64,000 nt of DNA, taken from contig NZ_OUMZ01000006.1 of NCBI RefSeq assembly GCF_900327775.1, forward strand, positions 434,001 through 498,000. The letters are read 5' to 3'. The notes below the pieces were generated by a model. It ran no database searches. It worked only from the letters and a program-made list of their open reading frames with translations, and was not told the origin of the DNA. Position 1 is the stretch's first letter. The number at the start of each line of letters is the position of its first letter. Of the stretch, positions 38,190-47,175 are shown in pieces. This DNA comes from Roseovarius sp. EL26 (GTDB lineage: Bacteria; Pseudomonadota; Alphaproteobacteria; Rhodobacterales; Rhodobacteraceae). Made by a program: the position numbers and the translations under genes.

Positions 38190-39473
38190 ATGTCTGATTC
38201 CGGTTTCTTCACCGAATCCCTGTCATCGCGCGATCCAGAATTGTTTGGCGCAATCACCAACGAGCTTGGCCGTCAACGTGACGAGATCGAGCTGATCGCC
38301 TCCGAAAACATCGTGTCTGCGGCCGTGATGGAAGCACAAGGCAGCGTGCTGACCAACAAATACGCCGAGGGTTACCCTGGACGTCGTTACTATGGGGGAT
38401 GCCAGTTTGCGGACGTTGCTGAAAATCTGGCGATTGATCGTGCCAAGCAGCTGTTTGGTTGTGAATTCGCTAACGTGCAGCCGAACTCTGGCTCGCAAGC
38501 CAACCAAGGTGTGTTCCAAGCGCTGCTTCAGCCGGGCGATACTATTCTTGGTATGAACTTGGCCTCGGGTGGTCACCTGACGCACGGTGCCGCGCCAAAC
38601 CAATCTGGCAAATGGTTCAACGCGGTTCAGTACGGCGTTCGCAAAGAAGATAACTTGATCGACTATGATCAGATTCAAGCGCTGGCAACCGAGCACCAGC
38701 CAAAGATGCTTATCGCGGGCGGCTCAGCCATCCCACGTGTCATTGATTTTGCCAAAATGCGTGAGATCGCTGATAGTGTTGGTGCATATCTGCATGTCGA
38801 CATGGCGCACTTTGCCGGTCTGGTCGCGGCGGGTGAGCACCCAAGCCCGTTCCCGCATGCGCATGTTGCGACAACGACAACGCACAAAACCCTGCGTGGC
38901 CCACGTGGTGGCATGATCGTCACAAATGACGAAGCCATCGCCAAAAAGGTCAACAGCGCGATCTTCCCTGGTATTCAGGGTGGCCCGTTGATGCATGTGA
39001 TTGCCGCCAAAGCGGTTGCCTTTGGTGAAGCTCTGCAGCCAGAGTTCAAACAGTACATCAAACAGGTTCGTGCCAACGCCGTTGCACTGGCTGATCAACT
39101 GATCAAAGGTGGTTTGGACATCGTCACTGGTGGTACTGACACGCACGTGATGCTGGTTGACCTGCGCCCGAAAAAAGTAACCGGGAACATCACCGATGCC
39201 GCACTGGGCCGTGCACATATCACCACCAACAAAAACGGTATCCCGTTTGACCCTGAAAAGCCAACTGTGACATCGGGCATCCGTTTGGGCACACCTGCGG
39301 GCACGACTCGTGGCTTTGGTGAGGCTGAGTTCCGCGAAATCGCAGATCTGATCGTAGAAGTTGTTGATGGTCTGGCCGCAAACGGTCCGAATGGAAACGC
39401 CGAAGTTGAAGCAAACGTTCGCACCAAAGTGGCCGCATTGTGCGCGCGCTTCCCACTGTACCCGAACCACTGA
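38190..39473 (+). CDS. glyA: Serine hydroxymethyltransferase
   Basis: PLP enzyme interconverting serine and glycine with transfer of a one-carbon unit to tetrahydrofolate; in methylotrophs it also feeds the serine cycle. I start at ATG 38190 ([20 protein letters not shown]) after a GACGGAGTG site; an upstream in-frame start at 38121 is not supported. The 427 residues show the [11 protein letters not shown] motif, [13 protein letters not shown], the PLP-lysine segment [15 protein letters not shown] and the C-terminal [16 protein letters not shown] looked for a known riboswitch in the leader and recognise none. A strong terminator follows. Confidence 0.96.
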   Translation: MSDSGFFTESLSSRDPELFGAITNELGRQRDEIELIASENIVSAAVMEAQGSVLTNKYAEGYPGRRYYGGCQFADVAENLAIDRAKQLFGCEFANVQPNSGSQANQGVFQALLQPGDTILGMNLASGGHLTHGAAPNQSGKWFNAVQYGVRKEDNLIDYDQIQALATEHQPKMLIAGGSAIPRVIDFAKMREIADSVGAYLHVDMAHFAGLVAAGEHPSPFPHAHVATTTTHKTLRGPRGGMIVTNDEAIAKKVNSAIFPGIQGGPLMHVIAAKAVAFGEALQPEFKQYIKQVRANAVALADQLIKGGLDIVTGGTDTHVMLVDLRPKKVTGNITDAALGRAHITTNKNGIPFDPEKPTVTSGIRLGTPAGTTRGFGEAEFREIADLIVEVVDGLAANGPNGNAEVEANVRTKVAALCARFPLYPNH

Positions 39474-39496
39474 TCTTGGATCCAGTTAGAGATTTG

Positions 39497-39526
39497 ACCG
39501 CGCGGCAGTGCCGCGCGGTTTTTTTT
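39497..39526 (+). terminator. Rho-independent terminator of glyA
   Basis: ACCGCGCGGC (39497-39506) and GCCGCGCGGT (39510-39519) are perfect complements with an AGT loop, followed by eight T residues. It lies 23 bases after the glyA stop. Confidence 0.93.
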
Positions 39527-39626
39527 GGTGGATGCGTTCGGTTCTGAAATCACTTTAGAATTATTCCAAACCTTGACAGGTCCCGTCCCGAGGCGCATAT
39601 CCATAGCACTGACGAAAGGCGCGCAA

Positions 39627-40190
39627 ATGTTTATCCAGACAGAATCCACCCCGAACCCGGCCACATTGAAGTTCCTGCCCGGTCAAATGGTGCTTGAAAT
39701 GGGCACAGCCGATTTTCCCTCTGCGGAAGGTTCAGAGAAGTCGCCGCTGGCCGAGCGGATTTTTAAGGCGCAGGGCGTGACTGGAGTTTTCCTGGGTAAC
39801 GATTTTGTCACCGTGACCAAAGCAAATGATGTCGAATGGGATCACATCAAGCCTGCTATTCTGGGCGCAATCATGGAACATTTTCAATCGGGCCAGCCGG
39901 TAATGCTGGGCGATGCTTCGCAAAACTCTGGCCATGCTGAGCATGATGGCGAAAATGGCGAAGTAGTCAATCAGATCAAGGAACTGCTGGATACTCGCGT
40001 ACGTCCCGCCGTCGCACAAGATGGTGGCGATATCACGTTCCACGGTTTTGATCGCGGCGTGGTTTATCTCCATATGCAGGGTGCTTGCGCTGGTTGTCCG
40101 TCATCAACCATTACTTTGAAGATGGGTATTGAGAACCTTCTGCGCCATTACATCCCCGAAGTGACTGAGGTGCGCCCCGTTGGTGTCTGA
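39627..40190 (+). CDS. NifU-like iron-sulfur scaffold protein (Nfu type)
   Basis: Carrier for [4Fe-4S] clusters delivered to apoproteins. I start at ATG 39627 (MFIQTESTPNPATLKFLPGQ), the hallmark N-terminus of the Nfu N-terminal domain, rather than an upstream start that would extend over the glyA terminator. The Nfu N domain is at about 1-85, and the NifU C-terminal domain at about 110-187 has VRPAVAQDGGDITFHGF and the cluster-binding CAGC motif. The 187-residue length matches alphaproteobacterial Nfu/human NFU1-type proteins. It overlaps the next gene by a few bases, so tsaB and rimI follow as an operon. Confidence 0.94.
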   Translation: MFIQTESTPNPATLKFLPGQMVLEMGTADFPSAEGSEKSPLAERIFKAQGVTGVFLGNDFVTVTKANDVEWDHIKPAILGAIMEHFQSGQPVMLGDASQNSGHAEHDGENGEVVNQIKELLDTRVRPAVAQDGGDITFHGFDRGVVYLHMQGACAGCPSSTITLKMGIENLLRHYIPEVTEVRPVGV

Positions 40191-40833
40191 ACCACTCATT
40201 TTGGGATTTGATACATCGGCCGCGCATTGCGCGGCCGCTTTGCTGCGCGGGGATCAATTGTTGGCGTATCGGCGTGAAGAAATGTCACGTGGGCAGGCCG
40301 AGCGGTTGATGCCGCTGCTTGAAGGCATGCTAGCGGAACAAGACATTGGCTGGCGCAACCTGACGGCCATTGGTGTTGGTGTCGGGCCGGGGAACTTCAC
40401 GGGCATTCGCATTTCTGTTTCTGCGGCGCGTGGTTTGGCGCTGGGGCTGGGCATTCCAGCCATTGGCGTGTCGACGTTTGATGCGCTGCGGTTTGGCCAT
40501 GACGCTACAATGATCGCTGCCGTAAAAGGACCTGCGGACAGAACTTATGTGCAGCTCGGATCGGGCGACCCCATTCTGTGTGGGCCAGACGATATGCCGG
40601 ATTACCCGGAAAAGGCAGAGCCCAATCTGGTGGCTTACCCTTCGGTTGAGGCATTGGCATTAGACACTGAATTGATGGAGGTTCCTTCGTGCTTTCCCTT
40701 GGCTGAGGCGATTGCGCGCCATGCGTTGGCGCGTGGCTTTGATCAGATCGAACCACCTGCGCCACTTTACATCAAATCGGCGGATGCGGCGCCGTCGCGT
40801 GATGCACCACCGGTGATGCTGGATGACGCCTGA
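40183..40833 (+). CDS. tsaB: tRNA threonylcarbamoyladenosine biosynthesis protein TsaB
   Basis: Inactive ASKHA-fold partner of TsaD required for t6A modification of ANN-decoding tRNAs. The start is probably GTG 40183, overlapping the previous stop (a TTG at 40180 is also possible). The 216 residues begin LILGFDTSAAHCAAALLRG, with the conserved GVGPGNFTGIRISVSAARGLA motif at about 65-85, both typical of TsaB. The C-terminus (APLYIKSADA) is also familiar. It overlaps the next gene by 11 bp. The arrangement tsaB-rimI is common across bacteria. Confidence 0.92.
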   Translation: MSEPLILGFDTSAAHCAAALLRGDQLLAYRREEMSRGQAERLMPLLEGMLAEQDIGWRNLTAIGVGVGPGNFTGIRISVSAARGLALGLGIPAIGVSTFDALRFGHDATMIAAVKGPADRTYVQLGSGDPILCGPDDMPDYPEKAEPNLVAYPSVEALALDTELMEVPSCFPLAEAIARHALARGFDQIEPPAPLYIKSADAAPSRDAPPVMLDDA

Positions 40834-41248
40834 GCAGATGGCCATGTGTCATGCCCGTGCTTTTGCGGGACAGGGGCGAGCATGGTCGGAAGTGGAATTT
40901 ACATCCCTTCTGCAAAGCCCACATGTGTTTTGTGTCGGCAATGAACATACCTTTGCCTTGGGACGTGCGGTTGCAGGCGAAGCAGAGCTTTTGACTTTGG
41001 CAACCGATCCGGCCCAACAACGACAGGGGTTGGGGCGCATAGCCTTACTGGCGTTTGAGGATGCAGCTCGAAAGCGTGGCGCAGATACCTGCTTTCTCGA
41101 AGTTGCAGCAGATAACGTTGCTGCGACGTCTCTGTATCGCCACGCGGGTTTTGAGGAGATTGCCCGTCGGGCAGCATATTATGATAAACCCTCGGGTTCG
41201 AGGGCCGATGCGCTTGTTTTACAAAAGAGTTTGCTGCCTGGACATTGA
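40823..41248 (+). CDS. rimI: Ribosomal protein alanine acetyltransferase RimI-like GNAT enzyme
   Basis: GNAT-fold N-acetyltransferase; RimI acetylates the N-terminal alanine of ribosomal protein S18. The 141-residue protein has motif A with the acetyl-CoA-binding loop QQRQGLGRIALLAFEDAARKRG near 65-90, and FLEVAADNVAATSLYRHAGFEEIARRAAYYD, very like RimI. Position directly after tsaB supports the RimI name. The substrate assignment rests on context and family. Confidence 0.88.
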   Translation: MTPEQMAMCHARAFAGQGRAWSEVEFTSLLQSPHVFCVGNEHTFALGRAVAGEAELLTLATDPAQQRQGLGRIALLAFEDAARKRGADTCFLEVAADNVAATSLYRHAGFEEIARRAAYYDKPSGSRADALVLQKSLLPGH

Positions 41249-41349
41249 GTGGACTGATTAAGTTATTGCTCTGCGCTATTAGATATGGAATAAAATAAGA
41301 ACAATAAGTGAACACTTTATTCATTTTGTTTTATAAAGGCCCGTATCCC

Positions 41350-41985
41350 ATGCCAGATTTAGTGCTCTACCTGCCCGGATTTATTGCTGCATATGCGATC
41401 TTGTTGGTCGGGGCGTCATCACCCGGGCCTGCGGTGGCGATGTTACTGGGAATCGCCACTTCGCAGGGGCGCGGGCCGGCACTGGTTGGTGCGGCGGGGA
41501 TCGCGAGTGGAAGTATCGTGATTAACATTGCGACACTTTTGGGGATTGGGTTGATTGTTTCGCAAATGGCTTGGTTCATGGGGGTGATGCGTCTGGTTGG
41601 CGCAGCCTATCTGCTGTGGCTGGCGTATAATGCGTTCCAAAAGGCAATCAAACCACCAGTAATCAAAGCCTCCGATATTAAACAAAAATCATTGTACCGT
41701 ATCTTTATGGCGGGTTTTATGCTGCAGGTCAGCAACCCGAAAGCCATTGTGTTTTGGCTCGCAATTGCATCGATTGGTGCGACTGAAGGTGGTGGGGGCT
41801 TGATTGTGGCGCTGTTTGTGACCGGCGCCTTCCTGATTTCCTTTGGCTGCCATGGGGCATGGGCGCTATTGCTTTCTTCCAGACCGATCCGGACAGCGTA
41901 CCAAGTTGCACGTCGCTGGATCGAGGCGGGGCTTGGTGCATTTTTTGGATTTGCTGCCTATAAATTGGCCACGACCGAGCTGTAA
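41350..41985 (+). CDS. LysE/RhtB family amino-acid exporter
   Basis: A 211-residue membrane protein with about six helices: an N-terminal helix at about 8-28, the SSPGPAVAMLLG motif, the G-rich second helix region GAAGIASGSIVINIATLLGIGLI, the third with LVGAAYLLWLAYNAFQ, and two or three C-terminal helices. These fit LysE/RhtB efflux permeases for amino acids or homoserine lactones. I start at ATG 41350; an in-frame GTG at 41308 would add 14 mostly hydrophobic residues. It lies 101 bp after rimI in the same direction. The substrate cannot be predicted. Confidence 0.88.
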   Translation: MPDLVLYLPGFIAAYAILLVGASSPGPAVAMLLGIATSQGRGPALVGAAGIASGSIVINIATLLGIGLIVSQMAWFMGVMRLVGAAYLLWLAYNAFQKAIKPPVIKASDIKQKSLYRIFMAGFMLQVSNPKAIVFWLAIASIGATEGGGGLIVALFVTGAFLISFGCHGAWALLLSSRPIRTAYQVARRWIEAGLGAFFGFAAYKLATTEL

Positions 41986-42109
41986 GAGCAGGCGATATCA
42001 CCTGCTGATCACGAAACATAAGGCCAGTTCACAAATTTTGATCGTACCTGAGGCCTGTCTGGTCATATGCTGACTTGCAAAGTGACTAGACATGCGAGTA
42101 AGGGATTTC

Positions 42110-43024
42110 ATGCTTATATACCTGCCCATAGCCGAAGTTTCCGTAAACGCCTTCCTCCTCCTTGGATTGGGGGGGGCCGTTGGCGTTCTGTCTGGCATGT
42201 TTGGGGTTGGCGGTGGTTTCTTGATGACGCCGCTGTTGTTCTTTATCGGTATCCCGCCAGCAGTGGCCGTGGCGACCGAAGCAAACCAGATTGTGGCCTC
42301 TTCTTTCTCGGGTGTTTTGGCGCATTTGAGGCGCAAAACCGTAGACCTGCGTATGGGGACGGTGCTGCTGATTGGTGGCCTTGTCGGGGCGGCCTTGGGT
42401 GTGGTGGTTTTCAACTACCTTAAATCACTGGGTCAGGTCGATTTGCTGGTGAAGCTTTGCTATGTGGTGTTCCTTGGCATCATTGGTGGCATGATGTTCT
42501 TTGAGAGCCTGAAGGCGATCCGCAATACGCGCTCGGGCATTGCGCCAAAACGCAAAAAGCACAATTGGATCCATGGCCTGCCGTTCAAAATGCGGTTTCG
42601 GACCTCTGGGCTGTATATCAGCGTCATTCCACCACTGATTGTTGGGGTTTGCGTTGGTATTTTGGCGGCGATTATGGGTGTTGGCGGTGGGTTTATCATG
42701 GTTCCCGCTATGATTTACCTGCTGGGTATGCCGACCAAGGTTGTTGTTGGGACGTCACTGTTCCAGATTATTTTTGTCACCGGCTTTACCACGATGCTGC
42801 ATGCCACAACCAACTATACCGTTGATGTGGCCCTGGCGGTTTTGTTGTTGGTAGGTGGTGTTATCGGCGCCCAGATCGGTACCCGGATCGGGGTACGCAT
42901 GAAAGCTGAGCAGCTACGGATTTTGCTCTCGATCATGGTTATTGCTGTCTGTGTGAAATTGGGCTTGGAATTGCTTATTCAACCCTCCGAGTTGTATTCT
43001 CTTGGCGAAAGCGGAGGGCATTAA
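42110..43024 (+). CDS. TauE/SafE-type (TSUP) membrane transporter
   Basis: A 304-residue protein with about eight hydrophobic segments and two GVGGG repeats: SGMFGVGGGFLMTPLLFF in the first half and AAIMGVGGGFIMVPAMIY in the second, the hallmark of the duplicated TSUP family that exports sulfite, sulfoacetate or other anions. I start at ATG 42110 (MLIYLPIAEVSVNAFLLLG), with AAGGGA upstream; ATG 42092 would add six residues. It lies 3 bp before the next gene, an exported TIGR02186-type protein, and the two are almost certainly co-transcribed. The anion is unknown. Confidence 0.9.
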   Translation: MLIYLPIAEVSVNAFLLLGLGGAVGVLSGMFGVGGGFLMTPLLFFIGIPPAVAVATEANQIVASSFSGVLAHLRRKTVDLRMGTVLLIGGLVGAALGVVVFNYLKSLGQVDLLVKLCYVVFLGIIGGMMFFESLKAIRNTRSGIAPKRKKHNWIHGLPFKMRFRTSGLYISVIPPLIVGVCVGILAAIMGVGGGFIMVPAMIYLLGMPTKVVVGTSLFQIIFVTGFTTMLHATTNYTVDVALAVLLLVGGVIGAQIGTRIGVRMKAEQLRILLSIMVIAVCVKLGLELLIQPSELYSLGESGGH

Positions 43025-43027
43025 TCA

Positions 43028-43801
43028 ATGATCCGTTCGCTCTATATCATCGCCACATTCCTACTGGCATTCGCGCAACCTGCACTCGCCGCGGAAGAGG
43101 TTGTTCTGGGCCTCAGCAAAGATGAGATCGCCATAACGGCGACATTTGACGGATCTGAGCTATTGGTGTTTGGCGCGGTTAAACGTGATACGCCTGTGCC
43201 TGAGGGCCCACCATTGGAAGTGGTCGTTGCCATATCTGGTCCATCAGAGCCTGTGGTTGTGCGGCGCAAGTCGCGAAAACTTGGGATTTGGGTCAACACC
43301 TCTAGCGTCGTGATCGATTCCGCGCCAAGCTTTTATGCGGTTGCTACAAGTGGCCCGTTTTCTGATGTGATGAGCGATTCCTCCGATTTGGAGCATCGTG
43401 TTTCGATCGGCCGGGCAATCCGCTCAATCGGTGCATCTATCCTGAACAGCGGCACGCCGGAGTTTGTCGATGCGGTGATCCGGATTCGCGAGAATGAGGG
43501 ACTTTATAAGATTGTCGAAAGTTCTGTTGTGGTCGATGAACAAACCTTGTTCAGAACCTCGATTGATATGCCGGCCAACCTGACCGAGGGCGAATATCCA
43601 ACGCGGATCTTCCTGACCCGTGGGGGACAGGTCGTGTCCGCCTATGAAACGGTGATTGACGTGCGCAAGGTTGGGTTAGAGCGTTGGCTGTATAACCTGT
43701 CACGCGAGAACCCGATGCTTTATGGTATCATGTCGCTGGCGATTGCTATTGCGGCCGGATGGGGTGCCTCTGCGGTTTTCCGTTTGCTGCGTCAGGGGTA
43801 A
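43028..43801 (+). CDS. TIGR02186-type exported membrane-anchored protein
   Basis: A 257-residue protein with a signal peptide (MIRSLYIIATFLLAFAQPALA), an extracytoplasmic beta-rich domain beginning EEVVLGLSKDEIAITATFDGSELLVFGAV, and a C-terminal membrane helix at about 233-254 (LYGIMSLAIAIAAGWGASAVF). This layout matches the alphaproteobacterial TIGR02186 family, which I recall as a frequent neighbour of TSUP transporters. The 3-bp spacing to the transporter supports a physical partnership, perhaps as a periplasmic accessory subunit. No enzymatic residue is visible. Confidence 0.87.
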   Translation: MIRSLYIIATFLLAFAQPALAAEEVVLGLSKDEIAITATFDGSELLVFGAVKRDTPVPEGPPLEVVVAISGPSEPVVVRRKSRKLGIWVNTSSVVIDSAPSFYAVATSGPFSDVMSDSSDLEHRVSIGRAIRSIGASILNSGTPEFVDAVIRIRENEGLYKIVESSVVVDEQTLFRTSIDMPANLTEGEYPTRIFLTRGGQVVSAYETVIDVRKVGLERWLYNLSRENPMLYGIMSLAIAIAAGWGASAVFRLLRQG

Positions 43802-43810
43802 CGCAGGCCT

Positions 43811-44524
43811 TTACCCGCGCCCGATATAGGGCATCTTGGTTGCCATCACAGTCATGAACTGCACGTTGGCCCCAGATGGTAGGTTTGCCATGTGCAGAAC
43901 GGAACGCGCCGCATCGTCAACTGCCATGGTTTGCATGCCCGGTTGCGCCTCTTTTAGCGACGCAACAAGTTCGCTTTCTGCGTTGCCTATATCAATCTGA
44001 CCGCAGGCGATATCAAACGGTCGCCCATCCAGTGATAGGCTTTTCGTCATGCCAGTGATGGCATGTTTAGTTGTGGTGTAACAGATTGAGTTATCGCGCG
44101 GCACATACGCAGAAATCGATCCATTGTTGATGATTCGCCCACCTTGCGGTGATTGCGTGCGCATTTGCCTGAATGCTTCTTGTGCGGCGATGAACATGCC
44201 GCGCAGGTTGACTGAAACCACCTGATCGAAATCCTCTAGTGCGATCTCGTCTATCGGTGCGGCGGGGCCGAACATTCCTGCGTTATTAAACAGAACATCC
44301 AGCCTGCCAGCCTCGGCCATGAAATCCTTGAACGCCTGTGTCATCGCTGCGGGATTGGTCACATCGGCTGGCAATGCGGTGGCATTGGAGTGCTGATCCG
44401 CGATTTCAGACAGCTTGTCTGCGCGGCGCGCCAATAGTCCAACGCGCCAGCCTTCAGAAAGAAACATCTTGGCGGTAGCAAGCCCGATGCCAGAGCTGGC
44501 CCCGGTAATCAGTATCGATTTCAT
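43811..44524 (-). CDS. Short-chain dehydrogenase/reductase (SDR)
   Basis: Rossmann-fold NAD(P)-dependent oxidoreductase of 237 residues. The cofactor motif TGASSGIG is at about 7-14, NNAG at about 84-87, and the catalytic YxxxK is YTTTK at about 148-152, with the serine in NNGSISAYV just upstream. LLARRADKL suggests NADP preference. It overlaps the upstream helicase gene by 4 bp (ATGA), so both are translated from one message. Substrate unknown. A short GGGTAA/TTACCC pair bridges its stop and the convergent TIGR02186 gene stop 9 bp away. Confidence 0.9.
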   Translation of the reverse strand: MKSILITGASSGIGLATAKMFLSEGWRVGLLARRADKLSEIADQHSNATALPADVTNPAAMTQAFKDFMAEAGRLDVLFNNAGMFGPAAPIDEIALEDFDQVVSVNLRGMFIAAQEAFRQMRTQSPQGGRIINNGSISAYVPRDNSICYTTTKHAITGMTKSLSLDGRPFDIACGQIDIGNAESELVASLKEAQPGMQTMAVDDAARSVLHMANLPSGANVQFMTVMATKMPYIGRG

Positions 44525-46044
44525 GTCTGAACCTCCAACTCTAACGGCACAGGCGCGGTGCGTAGATCATCAACGCGCAGCGGGTGTTCGGGTTTCGACA
44601 AGCGATTTCGCGTGACCCAATGCAGCCGTTCTTCGGCACGGGTGATGGCAACATAGGCCAAGCGTTTCCACAGGGGTTGACCCGCTTCGGTGCGGTTCAT
44701 ACGTGCAGCGACAAACAGATCGGGCGCAAAGACCTGAACATCGCGCCACTGGCTGCCCTGTGCCTTGTGAATAGTGACCGCAGCGCCGTGCAGGAATGTT
44801 GCCCCCATACGCGCGGCAAAGGGAATGAACGGTTCTTCCTCGCCCGGCTTTTCGATTTTTACGATACTGGCAGCACTGACCTGCGGGTCCTCGGCGCCCA
44901 TAACATGCAGACGGGAAAATCCCGGTTTGCGACCGGGTCCCAGATAGACCACTTGTGCGCCTTTGATCAGGCCGCGCGCCTCGAGATCCAGCCGTTTCTT
45001 ACGGTGTTTGAGTGGTAGCTCGATCCCGTCACAGATCAGTGGTTCACCTTCTAATAGTTCGGTTTCAGGCGCGCCATGCACCAACCGAAAAGCATTGATC
45101 AACTTGATACGTGTGACATTGCGCCAAACCAGAACCGGCGAGCGTGCCATCAGGTCTACCTCGACCCGCTGCGCCCATTTCACCCTGTCATCCTTGCGCG
45201 CTGCCTCTTCGATCATGCGCTCAAAGGCTTCGAACGTAAGTGCCGGGTCAGCCAGCGCATGGGCCAGATCCAGAATGGGATTGTCTGCGTCTTGTCGGTG
45301 GACACGGTGCAGGTTCATAATCGCAGGTGCAGGTAAGGCATCAAAAACCATGCTGCCGGATTGGTTGACCGGCGCCAGCTGTGCCGGATCGCCAAATAGC
45401 AAAAGCGTAGGGAAGATGTCTTTGAGATCCTCAAACTGGCGTTCATCCAGCATGGAGGATTCATCGACAAGCCCGATATCAAGCGGTTCTTCGCGACGTT
45501 TCCAACCGGTGATGAAATCCGAGCCACGCAATCCTGCCGCCGCCAGCGCACCTGGGATTGATTTGTGTGTTTGATAAAACGCATACGCCCGTTCAAGCGC
45601 CTCGTCGGTCAATCCTTCAATCTCGGGCCGTTCGCCGTTACCTGCCAGCCATTCGGCGATGCGTTCATACTCGGGGTCATAGACCGGTGTATATAGAATG
45701 CGGTGAATGGTGGTCGCGGGTACGCCGCGCATGCGCAAGACGCTGGCAGCCTTGTTGGTCGGTGCCAAAATGGCTAGCGTGCGTCGATCGCGCCGCTTCT
45801 TACCCTCCCAATCGCCCGACACGATGTCAACTCCAGCCTCATCCAAGGACTTCACAAGCTCCGCCAACAACAAGGTTTTCCCAGATCCCGCTTTGCCTGT
45901 AACGGCCATCACCCGGTTTTTACCTTCCTGCATCGGGGTTAACAGGCTTTGATCCAAATCGACGCCAGCACCACGCAGCATCTCGGTGATGCGATCATGC
46001 GCTTCGGCTTGATCATGGGAAAATGTAAGTGAGGTCTGGGTCAT
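44521..46044 (-). CDS. RecD-like superfamily 1 DNA helicase
   Basis: A 507-residue ATP-dependent helicase. Walker A is VTGKAGSGKTLLL at about 48-60, motif Ia/Ib APTNKAASVLRMRG, motif II LVDESSMLDE, motif III FGDPAQLAPV, and the C-terminal UvrD/RecD-type motifs GAAVTIHKAQGSQW and YVAITRAEERLHW. The architecture matches stand-alone RecD2-like helicases without the long N-terminus, widespread in alphaproteobacteria. It has no RecB/RecC partners nearby. It overlaps the SDR start by 4 bp. Confidence 0.9.
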   Translation of the reverse strand: MTQTSLTFSHDQAEAHDRITEMLRGAGVDLDQSLLTPMQEGKNRVMAVTGKAGSGKTLLLAELVKSLDEAGVDIVSGDWEGKKRRDRRTLAILAPTNKAASVLRMRGVPATTIHRILYTPVYDPEYERIAEWLAGNGERPEIEGLTDEALERAYAFYQTHKSIPGALAAAGLRGSDFITGWKRREEPLDIGLVDESSMLDERQFEDLKDIFPTLLLFGDPAQLAPVNQSGSMVFDALPAPAIMNLHRVHRQDADNPILDLAHALADPALTFEAFERMIEEAARKDDRVKWAQRVEVDLMARSPVLVWRNVTRIKLINAFRLVHGAPETELLEGEPLICDGIELPLKHRKKRLDLEARGLIKGAQVVYLGPGRKPGFSRLHVMGAEDPQVSAASIVKIEKPGEEEPFIPFAARMGATFLHGAAVTIHKAQGSQWRDVQVFAPDLFVAARMNRTEAGQPLWKRLAYVAITRAEERLHWVTRNRLSKPEHPLRVDDLRTAPVPLELEVQT

Positions 46045-46182
46045 ATCGCGACCCTAGACCTATGTACGGGGGCGTTCCAGAGAAAGCCGTTCTCATTCCT
46101 TCAGAAATTTAAATCTTCCGTGCGATGACGTGAATGCCTGTGCTACTGTTGCTTAAGCGAGCTTTGAAAAAGGATACAGCCA

Positions 46183-46410
46183 ATGCCCCAGCACAACGAC
46201 ATGTTTGAACTGACCGTTTCTGATATGGAGCTCATTGAGACAGGGTTGCGAAGTACGCTGGCGGCGCTGTCACATGCTCAACTGGGCGAAACTGAAGATG
46301 GTAGAACAGATCGCGAAGATACTGTGCGACGTATTCAAGAGCTTCTGGGGCGATTACATGATCAGAAGGTTTTCTACCGTCCGAAGAATGCTGTCTACGT
46401 TGGTGGTTAA
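46183..46410 (+). CDS. Small conserved protein of unknown function
   Basis: A 75-residue acidic protein (MPQHNDMFELTVSDMELIETGLRS), largely helical, ending in FYRPKNAVYVGG. The start ATG 46183 follows an AAGGATA site. It is divergent from the helicase over a 138-bp spacer. I recognise no domain; the pattern SDMELIETGLRSTLAALS is of a kind seen in short conserved Rhodobacteraceae proteins. Confidence 0.7.
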   Translation: MPQHNDMFELTVSDMELIETGLRSTLAALSHAQLGETEDGRTDREDTVRRIQELLGRLHDQKVFYRPKNAVYVGG

Positions 46411-46579
46411 GATCCGTTAAGCGGGATTTTCTGCCATTCGCCATTGGTTTTTGGAGATCTGCTTACCCGTTTCTGACCAATCTACCCCGTTAATTGCAGA
46501 ACGTTCGATATTCTATACCGCATGACCGCTTCACAAGTATACAAAAAGGCAACGACACCGTGCAGTAAACCTGTCTGCC

Positions 46580-46972
46580 TTGCTGGGATGGTTGATGGTC
46601 GCAGCACCTTTTCTGTCCCAATTTAATCCATTTATGTGGCTTTGGATAACTGCTATTGGTTTACCAATCTCCTACATTGTATCTTGGATCCCCGTAGCGC
46701 CAATCCTCCAAAAAATTATGCGCCACCCAGTTTCTTGGTCGTGTGCAGCATGCTGGGGCGCGATTATTTCATCTTTGGTCGCGGCTATTAGCATTGCCAT
46801 AGGTCGGTATTTAGGTTGGAGGCAATCTATAAACCCCAACTTTCATTCACGGGTTGGAGGGGAAAACGCAATAAGATCGATTGATGGCATTTTGACACCT
46901 TATGGGTGGTTGATGCTTCGTCAAACGACGGTTCTTTTTGTCATTGGCGGAGTTATTATAGCCTTGATCTGA
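46580..46972 (+). CDS. Putative orphan membrane protein (low support)
   Basis: A possible 130-residue protein with three hydrophobic segments (about 5-33, 53-75 and 113-130). It begins with TTG at 46580, or the ATG at 46601, and lacks a good ribosome site. A different frame opens at ATG 46522 (MTASQVYKKATT) and runs into a stop soon after, so the gene could be frameshifted or the 5' part decayed. Local composition is more AT-rich than around it. No family is recognised. Confidence 0.45.
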   Translation: MLGWLMVAAPFLSQFNPFMWLWITAIGLPISYIVSWIPVAPILQKIMRHPVSWSCAACWGAIISSLVAAISIAIGRYLGWRQSINPNFHSRVGGENAIRSIDGILTPYGWLMLRQTTVLFVIGGVIIALI

Positions 46973-47112
46973 CGCGCGGTCATTGGTCCGGGTGAATCAC
47001 AAAGTCACCCACATAAAAGCCATTCTTGACTATCCTGTAGTGTGGAATAACAGATGTGAGCTGCGCCACAATAAATCGGTAAAATGGGCTCAAAGTTTCT
47101 ATTTAGATGGGA

Positions 47113-47158
47113 TAAAATATATGCGCCCGAAACCAGAGATCTGATTGCGGGCGCATAT
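47113..47158 (-). terminator. Terminator of ccr
   Basis: ATATGCGCCCG and CGGGCGCATAT (47119-47129 and 47148-47158) form an 11-bp stem around an 18-base loop. Read on the minus strand it is followed by ATTTTATCC. It lies 18 bases after the ccr stop. Confidence 0.75.
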
Positions 47159-47175
47159 CGATTATGTTTTGTGAA

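Noticed and set aside
43796..43816. GGGTAA/TTACCC hairpin across the TIGR02186 and SDR stop codons as a terminator
   Set aside because: The arms are only 6 bp and mostly consist of the two stop codons and flanking bases; there is no T tract.
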